64,000 nt of DNA from Oerskovia jenensis (GCF_016907235.1 NZ_JAFBBO010000001.1:3906001-3970000), one strand, 5' to 3'; counted from the first letter of the stretch, positions 32,044-42,011 are shown. Translations and numbers: made by a program. Notes: generated from the letters alone by a model not told the origin.

Positions 32044-32616
32044 GTGACGCGCGGACCGGAGCTCGTCGGTGAGATGATGCGGCTGCGGCCCATCGAGGCT
32101 CGCGACGCCGAACGCATGTGGGAGTCCGTCCAGGACCCGGAGTCGAACCGGCTCACGGGGACGACGGCGGAGTTCACGCGCGAGCAGATCGACGAGTGGG
32201 CCGCGACGATCAGCGACCGCGAGGGCCGCTACGACTGGGCCATCACCTCGGCGGCCCAGCGGGACGGTCAGCTCGTGAGCGACGAGATGATCGGCGAGAT
32301 CGTCCTCAACGACATCGACGAGCACGCGCTCTCGGCCAACCTGCGCCTGGTCCTGCTCACGAACTACCGTGGGCGCGGCTATGGGCGCGAGGCGATCTTC
32401 GAGGTGCTGCGCTTCGCGTTCGACCACCCCGAGGGGCCGCACCTGCACCGGGTGAGCCTCGACGTGCTCAGCATCAACCCGCGGGCACGCATGCTCTACG
32501 AGTCGTTGGGTTTCCGTGAGGAGGGCCGTCTCCGGGACGCGTTCCGGGACGGCGACGGCTGGGCGGACGCGGTCGTCATGAGCATCCTCGAGGACGAGTT
32601 CCGCGCAGGGCTCTGA
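32044..32616 (+). CDS. RimJ/RimL-type GNAT acetyltransferase
   Basis: Predicted 190 aa. GTG 32044 follows GGAGG by about 8 nt. N-terminal MRLRPIEARDAERMWESVQDPE and the acetyl-CoA motif VLLTNYRGRGYGREAIFEVLRFAF, then HRVSLDVLSINPRARMLYESLGFREEGRLRDAF, are characteristic of the Acetyltransf_3 (RimJ/RimL) group that N-acetylates protein N-termini or small amines. The substrate is unknown. It sits 32 nt after gatB and may be co-transcribed with it; the shared hairpin follows. Confidence 0.88.
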   Translation: MTRGPELVGEMMRLRPIEARDAERMWESVQDPESNRLTGTTAEFTREQIDEWAATISDREGRYDWAITSAAQRDGQLVSDEMIGEIVLNDIDEHALSANLRLVLLTNYRGRGYGREAIFEVLRFAFDHPEGPHLHRVSLDVLSINPRARMLYESLGFREEGRLRDAFRDGDGWADAVVMSILEDEFRAGL

Positions 32617-32632
32617 GCCGTCTTCCACCGTC

Positions 32633-32674
32633 TGTCAGAACGAGCGTGACCTCCGGGTCACGCTCGTTCTGACA
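32633..32674. terminator. Bidirectional terminator hairpin, repeat family copy 1
   Basis: Nineteen-bp perfect stem (32633-32651 with 32656-32674) with a TCCG loop, in the gap between the convergent acetyltransferase and photolyase genes. The same hairpin recurs at 42044 and 56532. Confidence 0.85.
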
Positions 32675-32685
32675 CGTCCGGGGGA

Positions 32686-34074
32686 TCACCTCCGGCCGCG
32701 CTCGAAGTCCTCGAGCGACACCTTGCGCTCGACCGCGTGGTCGACGACCCGCCCGGGGTACTCCGGCGCGGCACCGGCCAGCTTCCAGGGCTCGTGCACG
32801 GCCTTGCCCGCGATGCCGCGCAGCTCGGGCACCCACTCGCGCACGTACGCACCCTCGGGGTCGAACTTCTGCCCTTGCGTCACGGGGTTGAAGATCCGGA
32901 AGTAGGGCGCGGCGTCGCGCCCGGTGCCCGCGACCCACTGCCAGTTGAGCTGGTTCTGCGACACGTCGCCGTCGACGAGGTGCGCCATGAAGTGCTCGGC
33001 CCCGCGCTGCCAGCGCACGTGCAGGTCCTTGACGAGGAACGACGCGACGATCATGCGCACGCGGTTGTGCATCCAGCCCGTCCCGAGGAGCTGGCGCATC
33101 CCGGCGTCGACCACGGGGTAGCCCGTGCGGCCCGCGCGCCACGCGTCGAGCAGCGCGTCCTCGTCGGGCCCCGTCGCCCACGCGTCCTCGGGGACCACCG
33201 CGCGCAGCGACCGCTTCGCGGCCCCGGGGTGGTGGAACAGGACGTCGGCGTGGAACTCGCGCCACGCGAGCTCGGAGCGGTACGACGCGGCGGCCTCCTC
33301 GGGCACCGCACCCGAGCGCGCCGCCGACGCGAGGTCCGCGAGCAGCGTGCGCGGGTGGATCTCTCCCCACTTGAGCGCGGGGGACAGGTACGAGGTCCCG
33401 GCGAGGTCCGGGCGGTCGCGGTCCGTCGGGTAGTCCGCGAGGCCGTCGGCAAGGAACGCGTGCCAGCGGTCGAGGGCCGCGGCCTCGCCCGCCTCGGGCA
33501 GCCGCGCCCCCGGTTCGGGCGCGTCCGGGAGACCGTCGGATGCGAGCGCGGCCCACGCGACGTCGTCGGGCAGGGGAGCGGGGGCGCGCCACCCGTGCTC
33601 GAGCCAGGCGGTGCGGAACGGCGTGAAGACCTGGAACGGCGTCCCGCCCCGGGTCACGACGCGCCCGGGCGCGACCGCGTACGGCGAGCCCGTGCGACAC
33701 AGCCGGACCCCCTGGGCGGCGAGCGCCGCCTCGACCGCGTCGTCCCGGCGGCGACCGTACGGCTCGTAGCTCGCGGCGACGTGGACGCTCCGCGCGCCGA
33801 CCTCGGCGCAGACCGCGGGCACCACCTCGCGCGGGTCGCCGTGGCGCACCACGAGCCGACCGCCCGTCGAGGCGTCGAGCGCACGCAGGCTGCGGGCCAG
33901 GTACGCCTGCCGCACGGGCCCTGCGGTCGCCCACAGCGCGGGGTCCAGGACGTACAGCCCGACGACGTCGCTCCCCTGCGCGCGCGCCTCGCCCACGGCC
34001 TCGCCGAGAGCGGGGTTGTCGGCCAGGCGCAGGTCGCGACGGAACCACAGGACGGTCGGTGCGGGGGAGGACAT
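32686..34074 (-). CDS. phr: Deoxyribodipyrimidine photolyase (cryptochrome/photolyase family, class I)
   Basis: Predicted 462 aa. The N-terminal antenna/Rossmann domain begins TVLWFRRDLRLADNPAL; the C-terminal FAD domain contains KWGEIHPRTLL, WREFHADVLFHHP, RTGYPVVDAGMRQLLGTGWMHNR, and DVSQNQLNWQWVAGTGRDAAPYFRIFNP. These are the standard class I CPD photolyase motifs, so it should reverse UV dimers in DNA with blue light. ATG 34074 lies 6 nt after a TAGCGT box on the minus strand: probably leaderless. Divergent from the peptide transporter gene. Confidence 0.95.
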   Translation of the reverse strand: MSSPAPTVLWFRRDLRLADNPALGEAVGEARAQGSDVVGLYVLDPALWATAGPVRQAYLARSLRALDASTGGRLVVRHGDPREVVPAVCAEVGARSVHVAASYEPYGRRRDDAVEAALAAQGVRLCRTGSPYAVAPGRVVTRGGTPFQVFTPFRTAWLEHGWRAPAPLPDDVAWAALASDGLPDAPEPGARLPEAGEAAALDRWHAFLADGLADYPTDRDRPDLAGTSYLSPALKWGEIHPRTLLADLASAARSGAVPEEAAASYRSELAWREFHADVLFHHPGAAKRSLRAVVPEDAWATGPDEDALLDAWRAGRTGYPVVDAGMRQLLGTGWMHNRVRMIVASFLVKDLHVRWQRGAEHFMAHLVDGDVSQNQLNWQWVAGTGRDAAPYFRIFNPVTQGQKFDPEGAYVREWVPELRGIAGKAVHEPWKLAGAAPEYPGRVVDHAVERKVSLEDFERGRR

Positions 34075-34171
34075 CCGCCCACGCTAGCCCGTGTCTCACG
34101 GGCCTGCGCAGATGCGTCTCGTCGCGCGCCCAGCGCTCGCCGGTGGCCACCGCCGGTGGCAGCATCGATCC

Positions 34172-35734
34172 ATGAGCGGTAACGACGAGAGGCCCGTCCA
34201 GCCCGACCTCCCGGATCCCCGGCTCGAGGCCCAGACGGCCCCCGTGGCAGGCAGGGTCCCACGCGACCACGCGTTCTTCGGGCACCCGATCGGGCTCATG
34301 ACGCTCTTCACGACCGAGCTGTGGGAACGGTTCAGCTACTACGGGATGCGCGCCATCCTGCTGTTCTACCTGACGGACACCATCGCGAACGGTGGCCTGG
34401 CCCTCGACGAGGTCACGGGCCTCGCGCTGGTCTCGATCTACGGCACGGGCGTGTACCTGCTCTCGGTCGTCGGCGGCTGGCTCGCGGACCGCGTCATCGG
34501 CTCGCGACGCTCGGTGCTCTACGGCGGCATCGTCATCGCGGCGGGGCACGTCGCGCTGACGATCCCGGGGGCCGGCTTCTCGATGCTCGGCATCGCGCTC
34601 GTCGCCCTGGGCACGGGCCTGCTCAAGCCCAACGTGTCCTCGATGGTCGGCGAGCTGTACGCGCGCAACGACCCGCGGCGTGACTCGGCCTTCTCGATCT
34701 TCTACATGGGCATCAACCTGGGCTCGCTGGTCTCCCCGATCATCGTCGGGTTCGTCAACCGGCAGTGGGGCTACCACGCGGGCTTCGCGGTCGCCGCGGT
34801 CGGCATGGCCATCGCCCTGGTCTTCTTCGTCGCGGGGCGCAAGTACCTCGGCGGCGCGGGCGACTCGGTGCCGAACCCGATCAGCTCCGACGAGTACCCG
34901 AAGCTCGTCCGGATCGGGCTCGTCATCCTCGCGGGGCTCGTGGTCGCGACGCTCGTCGCGTGGGCGGTCTCGGGGTCGTTCGGGATCTCGACCTTCATCG
35001 ACACGCTGTCCTACGTCGCGTTCGCGGCCCCCATCGCCTACTTCATCGTGATGTTCCGCTCGCCCAAGGTCAGCGCGCCCGAGCGCTCGCGGCTCACGGC
35101 CTACATCCCGCTGTTCGTCGCCGCGATGCTGTTCTTCATGATCTTCGAGCAGGCGGCCACGACGCTCTCGAGCTTCGCGAAGAACCGTACCGAGCTCTCG
35201 TTCTTCGGGATCCCGATCGAGCCGGCCTTCTTCCAGTCCGTGAACCCGTTCTCGATCGTGATCCTGGCACCCGTGTTCGCGTGGATCTGGGTCAAGACCA
35301 AGGACCGCCCGCCGACGGCCGTGAAGTTCGCCATGGGCCTGACCCTGGCGGCCCTGTCGTTCGTGTGGCTCGCGGGCGCCTCGGCGATCTTCGCGGACCA
35401 GAAGGCACCCGCCTGGGTGCTCGTCACGGTCTACGTCATCCAGACGCTCGGTGAGCTGTGCCTGTCTCCCGTGGGACTGGCCGCGACGACGCTGCTCGCG
35501 CCCCGGGCGTTCCGGAGCCAGGCCATGGCGCTGTGGTTCCTCGCGCCGGCCGCGGGGCAGGCGATCACGGCCCAGATCGTGCAGGTCACCGAGGGGGCCT
35601 CGGACACCGCGTACTTCGGCGCTGTCGGTGGCATCACCATGGCGTTCGCGCTGATCCTCTTCGCGATCGCCCCGTGGGTCACGCGCCACATCCGCCACGC
35701 GGACGAGCAGGAGGAGGCGGCGGCCCTCGCCTGA
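34172..35734 (+). CDS. POT/PTR-family proton-dependent oligopeptide transporter
   Basis: Predicted 520 aa from ATG 34172. The hallmark ExxERF motif is visible in TTELWERFSYYGMRAILLFYL, followed by IYGTGVYLLSVVGGWLADRVIGSRR and GTGLLKPNVSSMVGELY, the PTR2 signature region. About 12-14 membrane helices; FMIFEQAATTLSSFAKNRTEL corresponds to the conserved FxxxFEQ region of helix 7. It imports di- and tripeptides with protons across the cytoplasmic membrane. Monocistronic: divergent promoter with phr and a strong hairpin after the stop. Confidence 0.94.
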   Translation: MSGNDERPVQPDLPDPRLEAQTAPVAGRVPRDHAFFGHPIGLMTLFTTELWERFSYYGMRAILLFYLTDTIANGGLALDEVTGLALVSIYGTGVYLLSVVGGWLADRVIGSRRSVLYGGIVIAAGHVALTIPGAGFSMLGIALVALGTGLLKPNVSSMVGELYARNDPRRDSAFSIFYMGINLGSLVSPIIVGFVNRQWGYHAGFAVAAVGMAIALVFFVAGRKYLGGAGDSVPNPISSDEYPKLVRIGLVILAGLVVATLVAWAVSGSFGISTFIDTLSYVAFAAPIAYFIVMFRSPKVSAPERSRLTAYIPLFVAAMLFFMIFEQAATTLSSFAKNRTELSFFGIPIEPAFFQSVNPFSIVILAPVFAWIWVKTKDRPPTAVKFAMGLTLAALSFVWLAGASAIFADQKAPAWVLVTVYVIQTLGELCLSPVGLAATTLLAPRAFRSQAMALWFLAPAAGQAITAQIVQVTEGASDTAYFGAVGGITMAFALILFAIAPWVTRHIRHADEQEEAAALA

Positions 35735-35760
35735 CGGTCGCGCGGCGTGACGCCCGTGCC

Positions 35761-35796
35761 CGACGGCGCCGCGCACCCGGGCGCGCGGCGCCGTCG
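35761..35796. terminator. Bidirectional terminator between the POT transporter and DoxX genes
   Basis: Fourteen-bp perfect GC stem (35761-35774 with 35783-35796) centred between the two convergent stops. Confidence 0.7.
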
Positions 35797-35808
35797 TGCG
35801 GGAGGGGC

Positions 35809-36411
35809 TCAGCGCATCCAGGCCGGCACGCCCACGCGCGCCGCGACCCCGCCCAGCCCGAACGTCTCGCCCGCGCGGGTCGCGGCCACGACGATCACGA
35901 CGAGCGCCGTCACGACGTGGTCCTCGACGACCGGGTTGTTCGAGCCCGCGGCCAGGGGCCACGTCGTGAGCCACAGCAGAGCCATGAGGAGCGTGCCCGA
36001 GACCGCGGCGACGCGCGTCCCCACACCCAGCAGCAGCGCGAGGCCGGTCAGGCCCATGCCGAGCATGAAGAGCCAGTCGGTCGCCGGGCCCGCCATCTCG
36101 ACGAACGGTCCGGAGAGCGGCCCCTCGAGCGACGACAGGTAGCCCGTGGTCGGTGAGCCGCCGTTGAGCCACGCGCGCTCGGACGGCGTCGCGTAGCCCA
36201 GACCCAGCGTCTTGTCGAGCACGGGCCACAGGAAGACGAACGAGATCGCGATGCGCAGGACCGCGAGGGCGCCGCGCGCCCCGGCGCTCGTCACGACGCG
36301 CTCGCGCAGCGAGGGGTCGGTCGGGGCGCCCTCGGCGGGGCCCGTGCCCGCAGCGGTGTCGGTCGGGGTGGAGCGAGAGTTCCTGTTCGGTGCAGCGGTG
36401 GCCTGGCTCAT
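35809..36411 (-). CDS. DoxX-family membrane protein
   Basis: Predicted 200 aa; ATG 36411 is preceded by AGGGAG at good spacing. A disordered N-terminus (about 1-40) is followed by four hydrophobic helices with VLRIAISFVFLWPVLDKTLGLGYATP, LFMLGMGLTGLALLLGVGTRVAAVSG and a final VVTALVVIVVAATRAGETFGLG, as in DoxX/thiosulfate:quinone oxidoreductase small-subunit relatives. No redox motif is visible. In mycobacteria DoxX partners superoxide dismutase and a thiosulfate sulfurtransferase; neither lies nearby, so the role here is open. Confidence 0.82.
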   Translation of the reverse strand: MSQATAAPNRNSRSTPTDTAAGTGPAEGAPTDPSLRERVVTSAGARGALAVLRIAISFVFLWPVLDKTLGLGYATPSERAWLNGGSPTTGYLSSLEGPLSGPFVEMAGPATDWLFMLGMGLTGLALLLGVGTRVAAVSGTLLMALLWLTTWPLAAGSNNPVVEDHVVTALVVIVVAATRAGETFGLGGVAARVGVPAWMR

Positions 36412-36810
36412 GGTCTGGTCTCCCTGATCGATGATGGGTCGTCCGGTGGAGGCGCGGGGCGCCGGTGCCGCCGGGGTCTGGAACGTGGTCTGCCTGCGAG
36501 GGGCCGTGGCCCCCTCGTGCCCGAGGGGGATTCGTCGTGCGACGGACACGTCTGCACGTCTCAGCACGGCCGGGGCAGCCCTGACAACCTCCCACCGGGG
36601 TGAAGTTTGCTGCAACCTTTTGAGCAGATTGACGGGTTTTCCCGTATGGGTGGTGCTACGTAGGGGGATCGCACATGCCGGTCGCATGGGAGCGCTGCCT
36701 CCCTGCCGGACCACGAGCCGGACTTCCGACGTCCCGCTCGCGCGGCGGGCGTACTGTGTCCGGGCGGTCACCTCCCAGGCCGCAGCACCACGTGAAGGAG
36801 CTGAACCGCC
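36412..36810. other. 399-bp divergent intergenic region (DoxX/ilvD)
   Basis: It holds the divergent promoters. A -10-like TACTGT (36752-36757) lies about 54 nt before the ilvD start and AAGGAG is at 36794. An AT-richer patch near 36600-36645 contains a small ACGGG-TTTT-CCCGT hairpin and an isolated TTGACG. I see no leader peptide of the ilvB type and no small gene. Confidence 0.45.
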
Positions 36811-38673
36811 ATGAGTCGCCCCCTGCGCTCTCGGACGTCCACCCACGGCCGCAACATGTCCGGTGCCCGCGCGCTCTGGCGCGCCACCGGCATGGGCTCC
36901 GAGGACTTCGGCAAGCCGATCATCGCGATCGCGAACTCGTACACGCAGTTCGTACCCGGCCACGTCCACCTCAAGGACATGGGCGACCTCGTCGCCTCCG
37001 CGATCCGCGAGGCCGGCGGCGTCTCCAAGGAGTTCAACACCATCGCGGTCGACGACGGCATCGCGATGGGCCATGCGGGCATGCTCTACTCGCTGCCCAG
37101 CCGCGACCTCATCGCCGACTCGGTCGAGTACATGGTCAACGCGCACTGCGCGGACGCACTCGTGTGCATCTCCAACTGCGACAAGATCACGCCCGGCATG
37201 CTCAACGCCGCGCTGCGCCTCAACATCCCCGTCATCTTCGTCTCGGGCGGCCCCATGGAGGCCGGCAAGGCCGTCGTCGCGAACGGCGTCGCCAAGACTC
37301 CCCTCAACCTCGTCAACGCGATCAACTACGCCGCGGACGACAACGTGAGCGACGCGGCCCTCGCCGAGGTCGAGGAGAACGCGTGCCCCACGTGCGGCTC
37401 GTGCTCGGGCATGTTCACCGCGAACTCGATGAACTGCCTCACCGAGGCCCTGGGCCTGTCGCTGCCCGGCAACGGCTCGACGCTCGCGACGCACTCGGCG
37501 CGCCGAGAGCTGTTCCTCGAGGCCGGCCGCACCATCGTCGACCTCGCCCGCCGGTACTACGACGAGGAGGACGACTCGGCCGCACCGCGCAACATCGCGA
37601 CCAAGGCCGCGTTCGCCAACGCCATGACGCTCGACGTCGCGATGGGGGGCTCGACCAACACGGTCCTGCACGTCCTGGCCGCCGCGCAGGAGGGCGAGAT
37701 CGACTTCGACCTGACCGACATCGAGCGCATCAGTCGTCAGGTCCCGTGCCTGTCCAAGGTCGCGCCCAACCACCCGAACTTCCACATGGAGGACGTCCAC
37801 CGTGCGGGCGGCATCCCCGCGCTGCTCGGCGAGCTCGACCGTGCCGGGCTCCTGGACCACGACGTGACCTCGGTGCACACCCCGACGCTGCGCGCCTGGC
37901 TCGACGACTGGGACATCCGTGGTGGCCAGGCCACCGAACGGGCCGTCGAGCTGTTCCACGCGGCCCCCGGCGGGGTGCGCACCACGCAGGCGTTCTCCAC
38001 GTCCAACCGGTGGGAGACCCTCGACACCGACGCCGAGAACGGGTGCATCCGCGACCTCGCGAACGCCTACACGGTCGAGGGTGGCCTGGCCGTGCTGCGC
38101 GGGAACCTCGCCGAGGACGGGGCGGTCTTCAAGACCGCGGGCGTCGACCCCGACGTGTTCCACTTCGTCGGCAAGGCGCTGGTCTGCGAGTCGCAGGACG
38201 AGGCCGTCGAGAAGATCCTCACCAAGCAGGTCGAGCCCGGCCACGTCGTCGTCGTGCGCTACGAGGGCCCCGCAGGCGGGCCGGGCATGCAGGAGATGCT
38301 GTACCCGACGTCCTTCATCAAGGGACGGGGTCTGGGCAAGGTCACCGCGCTCATCACCGACGGCCGCTTCTCGGGCGGTTCGAGCGGCATCTCGGTGGGT
38401 CACGTGTCGCCCGAGGCCGCGGCCGGTGGCGTGATCGGCCTGGTCGAGGACGGCGACGAGATCGAGATCGACGTCGACACGCGCCTCATCCGCCTCAACG
38501 TCTCCGACGAGGTCCTCGCCGAGCGCCGCGCCAAGATGGAGGCTTCGGAGAACCCGTGGCAGCCGCTGGACCGCGACCGCTACGTGTCCCCGGCGCTCCA
38601 GGCGTACGCCGCCATGGCGACGTCCGCGGACCGCGGCGCGGTGCGTGACGTGTCGCTGCTCAAGCGCCGCTGA
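36811..38673 (+). CDS. ilvD: Dihydroxy-acid dehydratase, [4Fe-4S] (E. coli IlvD) type
   Basis: Predicted 620 aa, matching the 616-aa E. coli enzyme. ATG 36811 follows AAGGAG by 11 nt. Cluster ligands: Cys123 ([10 protein letters not shown]) and Cys195/Cys198 in [19 protein letters not shown]. Other landmarks are [51 protein letters not shown] and [17 protein letters not shown]. It dehydrates 2,3-dihydroxy-isovalerate and 2,3-dihydroxy-3-methylvalerate to the oxo-acids of valine and isoleucine synthesis. A second, different dehydratase lies 0.8 kb downstream. Monocistronic, with its own terminator. Confidence 0.95.
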   Translation: MSRPLRSRTSTHGRNMSGARALWRATGMGSEDFGKPIIAIANSYTQFVPGHVHLKDMGDLVASAIREAGGVSKEFNTIAVDDGIAMGHAGMLYSLPSRDLIADSVEYMVNAHCADALVCISNCDKITPGMLNAALRLNIPVIFVSGGPMEAGKAVVANGVAKTPLNLVNAINYAADDNVSDAALAEVEENACPTCGSCSGMFTANSMNCLTEALGLSLPGNGSTLATHSARRELFLEAGRTIVDLARRYYDEEDDSAAPRNIATKAAFANAMTLDVAMGGSTNTVLHVLAAAQEGEIDFDLTDIERISRQVPCLSKVAPNHPNFHMEDVHRAGGIPALLGELDRAGLLDHDVTSVHTPTLRAWLDDWDIRGGQATERAVELFHAAPGGVRTTQAFSTSNRWETLDTDAENGCIRDLANAYTVEGGLAVLRGNLAEDGAVFKTAGVDPDVFHFVGKALVCESQDEAVEKILTKQVEPGHVVVVRYEGPAGGPGMQEMLYPTSFIKGRGLGKVTALITDGRFSGGSSGISVGHVSPEAAAGGVIGLVEDGDEIEIDVDTRLIRLNVSDEVLAERRAKMEASENPWQPLDRDRYVSPALQAYAAMATSADRGAVRDVSLLKRR

Positions 38674-38688
38674 CCCGGCCGCCCCTCG

Positions 38689-38729
38689 GACGACGGGCCC
38701 GCATCCCTGGTGGGTGCGGGCCCGTCGTC
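38689..38729 (+). terminator. Terminator of ilvD
   Basis: Fifteen-bp perfect stem (38689-38703 with 38715-38729), extendable by three pairs, 15 nt after the stop. Two imperfect 21-bp direct repeats follow (38745-38786) before the lipoprotein gene. Confidence 0.75.
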
Positions 38730-38802
38730 GTACCGGCTGGTCCGGGCTGGCGACGGGCGGTGGCGGGCCGGCGACAGGTGGTGGCGGGCTGGGTCGGGCG
38801 GG

Positions 38803-39399
38803 TCAGCACTGCTCCTCGGACTGCTCCGTGACGACCCACGTGGACCCTGCCGGGACCATGACTGCTGTGCCGCAGTCGCCTCCCGCGTAGGCGACCGCGA
38901 GGACGGTCGCGTCGGAGCGTTCCTCGCGCACCGTGAGCTCGACCTCCGCGACGTCACCGGCCGCGGCGTAGAGCGCAGCCGTGGTCGTGATCATCGACGC
39001 GCAGTCGGTGATGCCGGGCCACCCCTGCGACGTCATCTCCGCGACCATCCGGTCGACGAGCGCCGGCGCGAGATACCCGCAGGCCCTCTCCACGTCAGGT
39101 GCGCGGCTCGCTGCGAGCCATGCGCGGAAGGCATCCTGCGGCGACTCGGCTCCCTGCGGGACGGGCGGGGCCGCGGGACCGGGGGAGGGGGGCTCGGCAG
39201 CGGCGTCCGGGGCGGTGGCCGAGGGGGTCGAGCGCTCCGTGCCACCTCCGGCGCCGTCCGTCGAGCCGGTGTCGGGTGACGCGTCCCCGGAGCACGCGAC
39301 CAGGGCGAGCGTGAGGGGGAGCAGCCCGAGGACGGCCCACGGACGGGGGCGGCGAGCGCGGGCGTCGGCGCGAGCGCGGTGCGGCGTCGTTGCAGTCAC
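38803..39399 (-). CDS. Small secreted lipoprotein of unknown function
   Basis: Predicted 198 aa from GTG 39399 (AGGA upstream at good spacing); an ATG 33 nt farther upstream is an alternative. Arg-rich N-region, hydrophobic stretch and lipobox LVAC with Cys36 indicate lipidation. A low-complexity Ser/Thr/Pro/Ala linker (about 40-85) leads to a globular domain (about 90-198) with [29 protein letters not shown], three further Cys and a terminal Cys, resembling small NTF2/DUF4878-like lipoproteins, but I cannot name the family. Convergent with ilvD and divergent from the second dehydratase gene. Confidence 0.78.
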   Translation of the reverse strand: MTATTPHRARADARARRPRPWAVLGLLPLTLALVACSGDASPDTGSTDGAGGGTERSTPSATAPDAAAEPPSPGPAAPPVPQGAESPQDAFRAWLAASRAPDVERACGYLAPALVDRMVAEMTSQGWPGITDCASMITTTAALYAAAGDVAEVELTVREERSDATVLAVAYAGGDCGTAVMVPAGSTWVVTEQSEEQC

Positions 39400-39479
39400 G
39401 CGGGCATCCTGCCACACGTGCTGCGGCGCCACTCCGGGTGTCTTGTGGCCTGCCGCGCGGTGCGGCGCGATACTCGGGT

Positions 39480-41180
39480 ATGGCCAGCGACGACATCGAC
39501 ATCAAGCCCCGTTCCCGCACCGTGACCGACGGCATCGAGGCCACGGCCTCGCGCGGCATGCTCCGCGCCGTCGGCATGGGAGACGAGGACTGGGTCAAGC
39601 CCCAGATCGGCATCGCGAGCTCGTGGAACGAGATCACGCCGTGCAACCTCTCGCTCGACCGGCTCGCGCAGGGAGCCAAGGAGGGCGTGCACGCCGGCGG
39701 CGGGTATCCGCTGCAGTTCGGCACCATCTCCGTGTCCGACGGCATCTCGATGGGGCACGAGGGCATGCACTTCTCGCTCGTGTCGCGCGACGTCATCGCG
39801 GACTCGGTCGAGACCGTCATGCAGGCCGAGCGGCTCGACGGGTCCGTGCTGCTCGCCGGGTGCGACAAGTCGCTGCCCGGCATGCTCATGGCCGCCGCGC
39901 GCCTCGACCTCGCGAGCGTCTTCCTCTACGCGGGCTCGATCATGCCCGGCTGGGTCAAGCTCTCCGACGGCACCGAGAAGGACGTCACGCTCATCGACGC
40001 GTTCGAGGCCGTGGGCGCGTGCTCGCGCGGGCTCATGAGCCGGGAGGACCTCGACCGGATCGAGCGCGCGATCTGTCCGGGCGAGGGCGCGTGCGGCGGC
40101 ATGTACACCGCGAACACCATGGCGTCGGTCGCCGAGGCGATGGGCATGTCGCTCCCCGGCTCGGCCGCACCGCCCTCGGCCGACCGTCGCCGCGACAACT
40201 TCGCGCACCGCTCGGGCGAGGCCGTGGTCGAGCTGCTGCGCCGCGGCATCACGGCGCGCGACATCATGACCAAGGAGGCGTTCGAGAACGCGATCGCGGT
40301 CGTCATGGCGTTCGGCGGCTCGACCAACGCGGTGCTCCACCTGCTCGCGATCGCGCACGAGGCAGAGGTCGAGCTGACGCTGGCCGACTTCGACCGCGTG
40401 GCCGCGAAGGTCCCGCACCTGGGCGACCTCAAGCCGTTCGGCCGGTACGTCATGAACGACGTCGACCGCATCGGCGGCGTGCCCGTGGTGATGAAGGCTC
40501 TGCTCGACGCGGGGCTGATCCACGGCGACGCGCTCACGGTCACGGGCCGGACGGTCGCCGAGAACCTTGCGGAGATCGACCCCCCGGACCCTGACGGCAA
40601 GATCCTGCGCGCCCTCGACAACCCCATCCACCGCACGGGTGGCATCACGATCCTCGGCGGCTCGCTCGCGCCCGAGGGGGCGGTCGTGAAGTCCGCGGGC
40701 TTCGACTCCGACGTGTTCGAGGGCACGGCCCGCGTGTTCGAGCGCGAGCGCGCGGCCCTCGACGCGCTCGAGGACGGGACCATCACGGACGGCGACGTCG
40801 TCGTCATCCGGTACGAGGGGCCCAAGGGCGGGCCGGGCATGCGCGAGATGCTCGCGATCACGGGAGCCATCAAGGGCGCGGGCCTCGGCAAGACCGTGTT
40901 GCTCCTGACCGACGGCCGCTTCTCGGGCGGGACGACCGGGCTGTGCGTGGGGCACGTGGCGCCCGAGGCCGTCGACGCGGGGCCCATCGCGTTCGTGCGC
41001 GACGGCGACCGCATCCGTCTCGACGTCGCGCACAAGACGCTGGACCTGCTGGTCGACGAGGACGAGCTCGAGGCTCGCAAGGAAGGGTGGGCGCCTCTGG
41101 CGCCGACCTTCACCCGGGGAGTCCTCGCCAAGTACGCCAAGCTCGTCCAGTCGGCATCGCGCGGTGCGATCCTCGAGTAG
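39480..41180 (+). CDS. ilvD: Dihydroxy-acid dehydratase, [2Fe-2S] (mycobacterial/plant) type
   Basis: Predicted 566 aa from ATG 39480, shorter than the copy at 36811. The three cluster Cys of the [2Fe-2S] dehydratases are present: Cys55 ([12 protein letters not shown]), Cys128 ([12 protein letters not shown]) and Cys205 ([14 protein letters not shown]). Other motifs are [51 protein letters not shown] and [17 protein letters not shown]. Same reaction in Val/Ile/Leu synthesis as IlvD, though IlvD/Edd paralogues can also act on sugar acids. A GATACT box 5 nt before the ATG suggests a leaderless transcript. Confidence 0.9.
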   Translation: MASDDIDIKPRSRTVTDGIEATASRGMLRAVGMGDEDWVKPQIGIASSWNEITPCNLSLDRLAQGAKEGVHAGGGYPLQFGTISVSDGISMGHEGMHFSLVSRDVIADSVETVMQAERLDGSVLLAGCDKSLPGMLMAAARLDLASVFLYAGSIMPGWVKLSDGTEKDVTLIDAFEAVGACSRGLMSREDLDRIERAICPGEGACGGMYTANTMASVAEAMGMSLPGSAAPPSADRRRDNFAHRSGEAVVELLRRGITARDIMTKEAFENAIAVVMAFGGSTNAVLHLLAIAHEAEVELTLADFDRVAAKVPHLGDLKPFGRYVMNDVDRIGGVPVVMKALLDAGLIHGDALTVTGRTVAENLAEIDPPDPDGKILRALDNPIHRTGGITILGGSLAPEGAVVKSAGFDSDVFEGTARVFERERAALDALEDGTITDGDVVVIRYEGPKGGPGMREMLAITGAIKGAGLGKTVLLLTDGRFSGGTTGLCVGHVAPEAVDAGPIAFVRDGDRIRLDVAHKTLDLLVDEDELEARKEGWAPLAPTFTRGVLAKYAKLVQSASRGAILE

Positions 41181-41195
41181 GGGTCTGCGCGCGGT

Positions 41196-41250
41196 CGAGC
41201 ACGGGGTCGGGGTCGCTCCGACGGGCGGAACGACCGCAACCCCGTGCTCG
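41196..41250 (+). terminator. Terminator after the second dehydratase gene
   Basis: Outer 12-bp perfect stem (41196-41207 with 41239-41250) enclosing an inner GTCG/CGAC stem, 16 nt after the stop. Confidence 0.65.
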
Positions 41251-41348
41251 GCACCTGCGGTCGCGAGTGCTGGCGACCCGGTCCGGGCTGCGGGATAGTG
41301 GACGAGGAACGCCCACCGTCCGCGCCGAACCGCACCGGAGCAGCAGCC

Positions 41349-42011
41349 ATGAGCGACGCGATCACCGCCCGACAGTTCCACGACAGCGACGGGGTGGAGG
41401 ACTGGCGCGTCGTGCTGGGCACCGCGCAGACCCGCTTCCGGACGGGTTCGTTCACCGCCGGGGTCGAGCTGATCGACGCGATCGGCGAGCTGGCCGAGGG
41501 CATGAACCACCACCCCGACGTCGACCTGCGCTACGCGACCGTCACCGTCCGGGTGTCCTCGCACGACGTGGGCGGGCTGAGCCGGCGCGACGTGACCCTG
41601 GCCCGCCGGATCTCCCTCGTGGCCAAGGAGCTCGAGCACCCGGCCGAGACGGACGGGCTGGTCGAGGTCGAGATCGCGATCGACGCCCTGGACCGGCCTG
41701 CCGTGCGGCCCTTCTGGCGCGCGGTGCTCGGCTACGCCGAAGCGCCGCCCGAGGACGAGGGGCTGGGGCTCACGGACCCCGCAGGGTACGGACCGTCCGT
41801 CTGGTTCCAGCAGATGGACGCGCCGCGCCCTCAGCGCAACCGCATCCACCTCGACGTCTCCGTCCCGCACGACCTGGCCGAGGCGCGCGTGACCGCCGCG
41901 ATCGCAGCAGGAGGCCACCTGGTCTCGGACTCCCGCGCGCCCGCCTTCTGGGTCCTCGCTGACGTCGAGGGCAACGAGGCGTGCGTCTGCACGTGGCAGG
42001 CGCGCGACTGA
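41349..42011 (+). CDS. Pterin-4a-carbinolamine dehydratase-like domain fused to a VOC (glyoxalase-like) domain
   Basis: Predicted 220 aa from ATG 41349 (GGAG upstream). Residues about 1-100 match the PCD fold with the active-site pattern AEGMNHHPDVDLRYATVTV. Residues about 105-220 are a VOC-type domain (VRPFWRAVLGYAE, NRIHLDVSVPHDLAEARVTAAIAAGGHLV). PCD alone recycles oxidised pterin after aromatic hydroxylation; the fused form is found in actinobacteria, but its reaction is not established. No pterin-dependent hydroxylase lies nearby. Monocistronic. Confidence 0.88.
   Translation: MSDAITARQFHDSDGVEDWRVVLGTAQTRFRTGSFTAGVELIDAIGELAEGMNHHPDVDLRYATVTVRVSSHDVGGLSRRDVTLARRISLVAKELEHPAETDGLVEVEIAIDALDRPAVRPFWRAVLGYAEAPPEDEGLGLTDPAGYGPSVWFQQMDAPRPQRNRIHLDVSVPHDLAEARVTAAIAAGGHLVSDSRAPAFWVLADVEGNEACVCTWQARD

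Noticed and set aside
36629-36662. TTGACG with TACGTA as an ilvD promoter
   Set aside because: The 22-nt spacer is too long; the TACTGT box at 36752 is nearer and better placed, though also unproven.
38745-38786. Two 21-bp imperfect direct repeats read as a start of a CRISPR or iteron array
   Set aside because: Only two units without unique spacers or a replication gene; most likely GC-rich slippage after the ilvD terminator.
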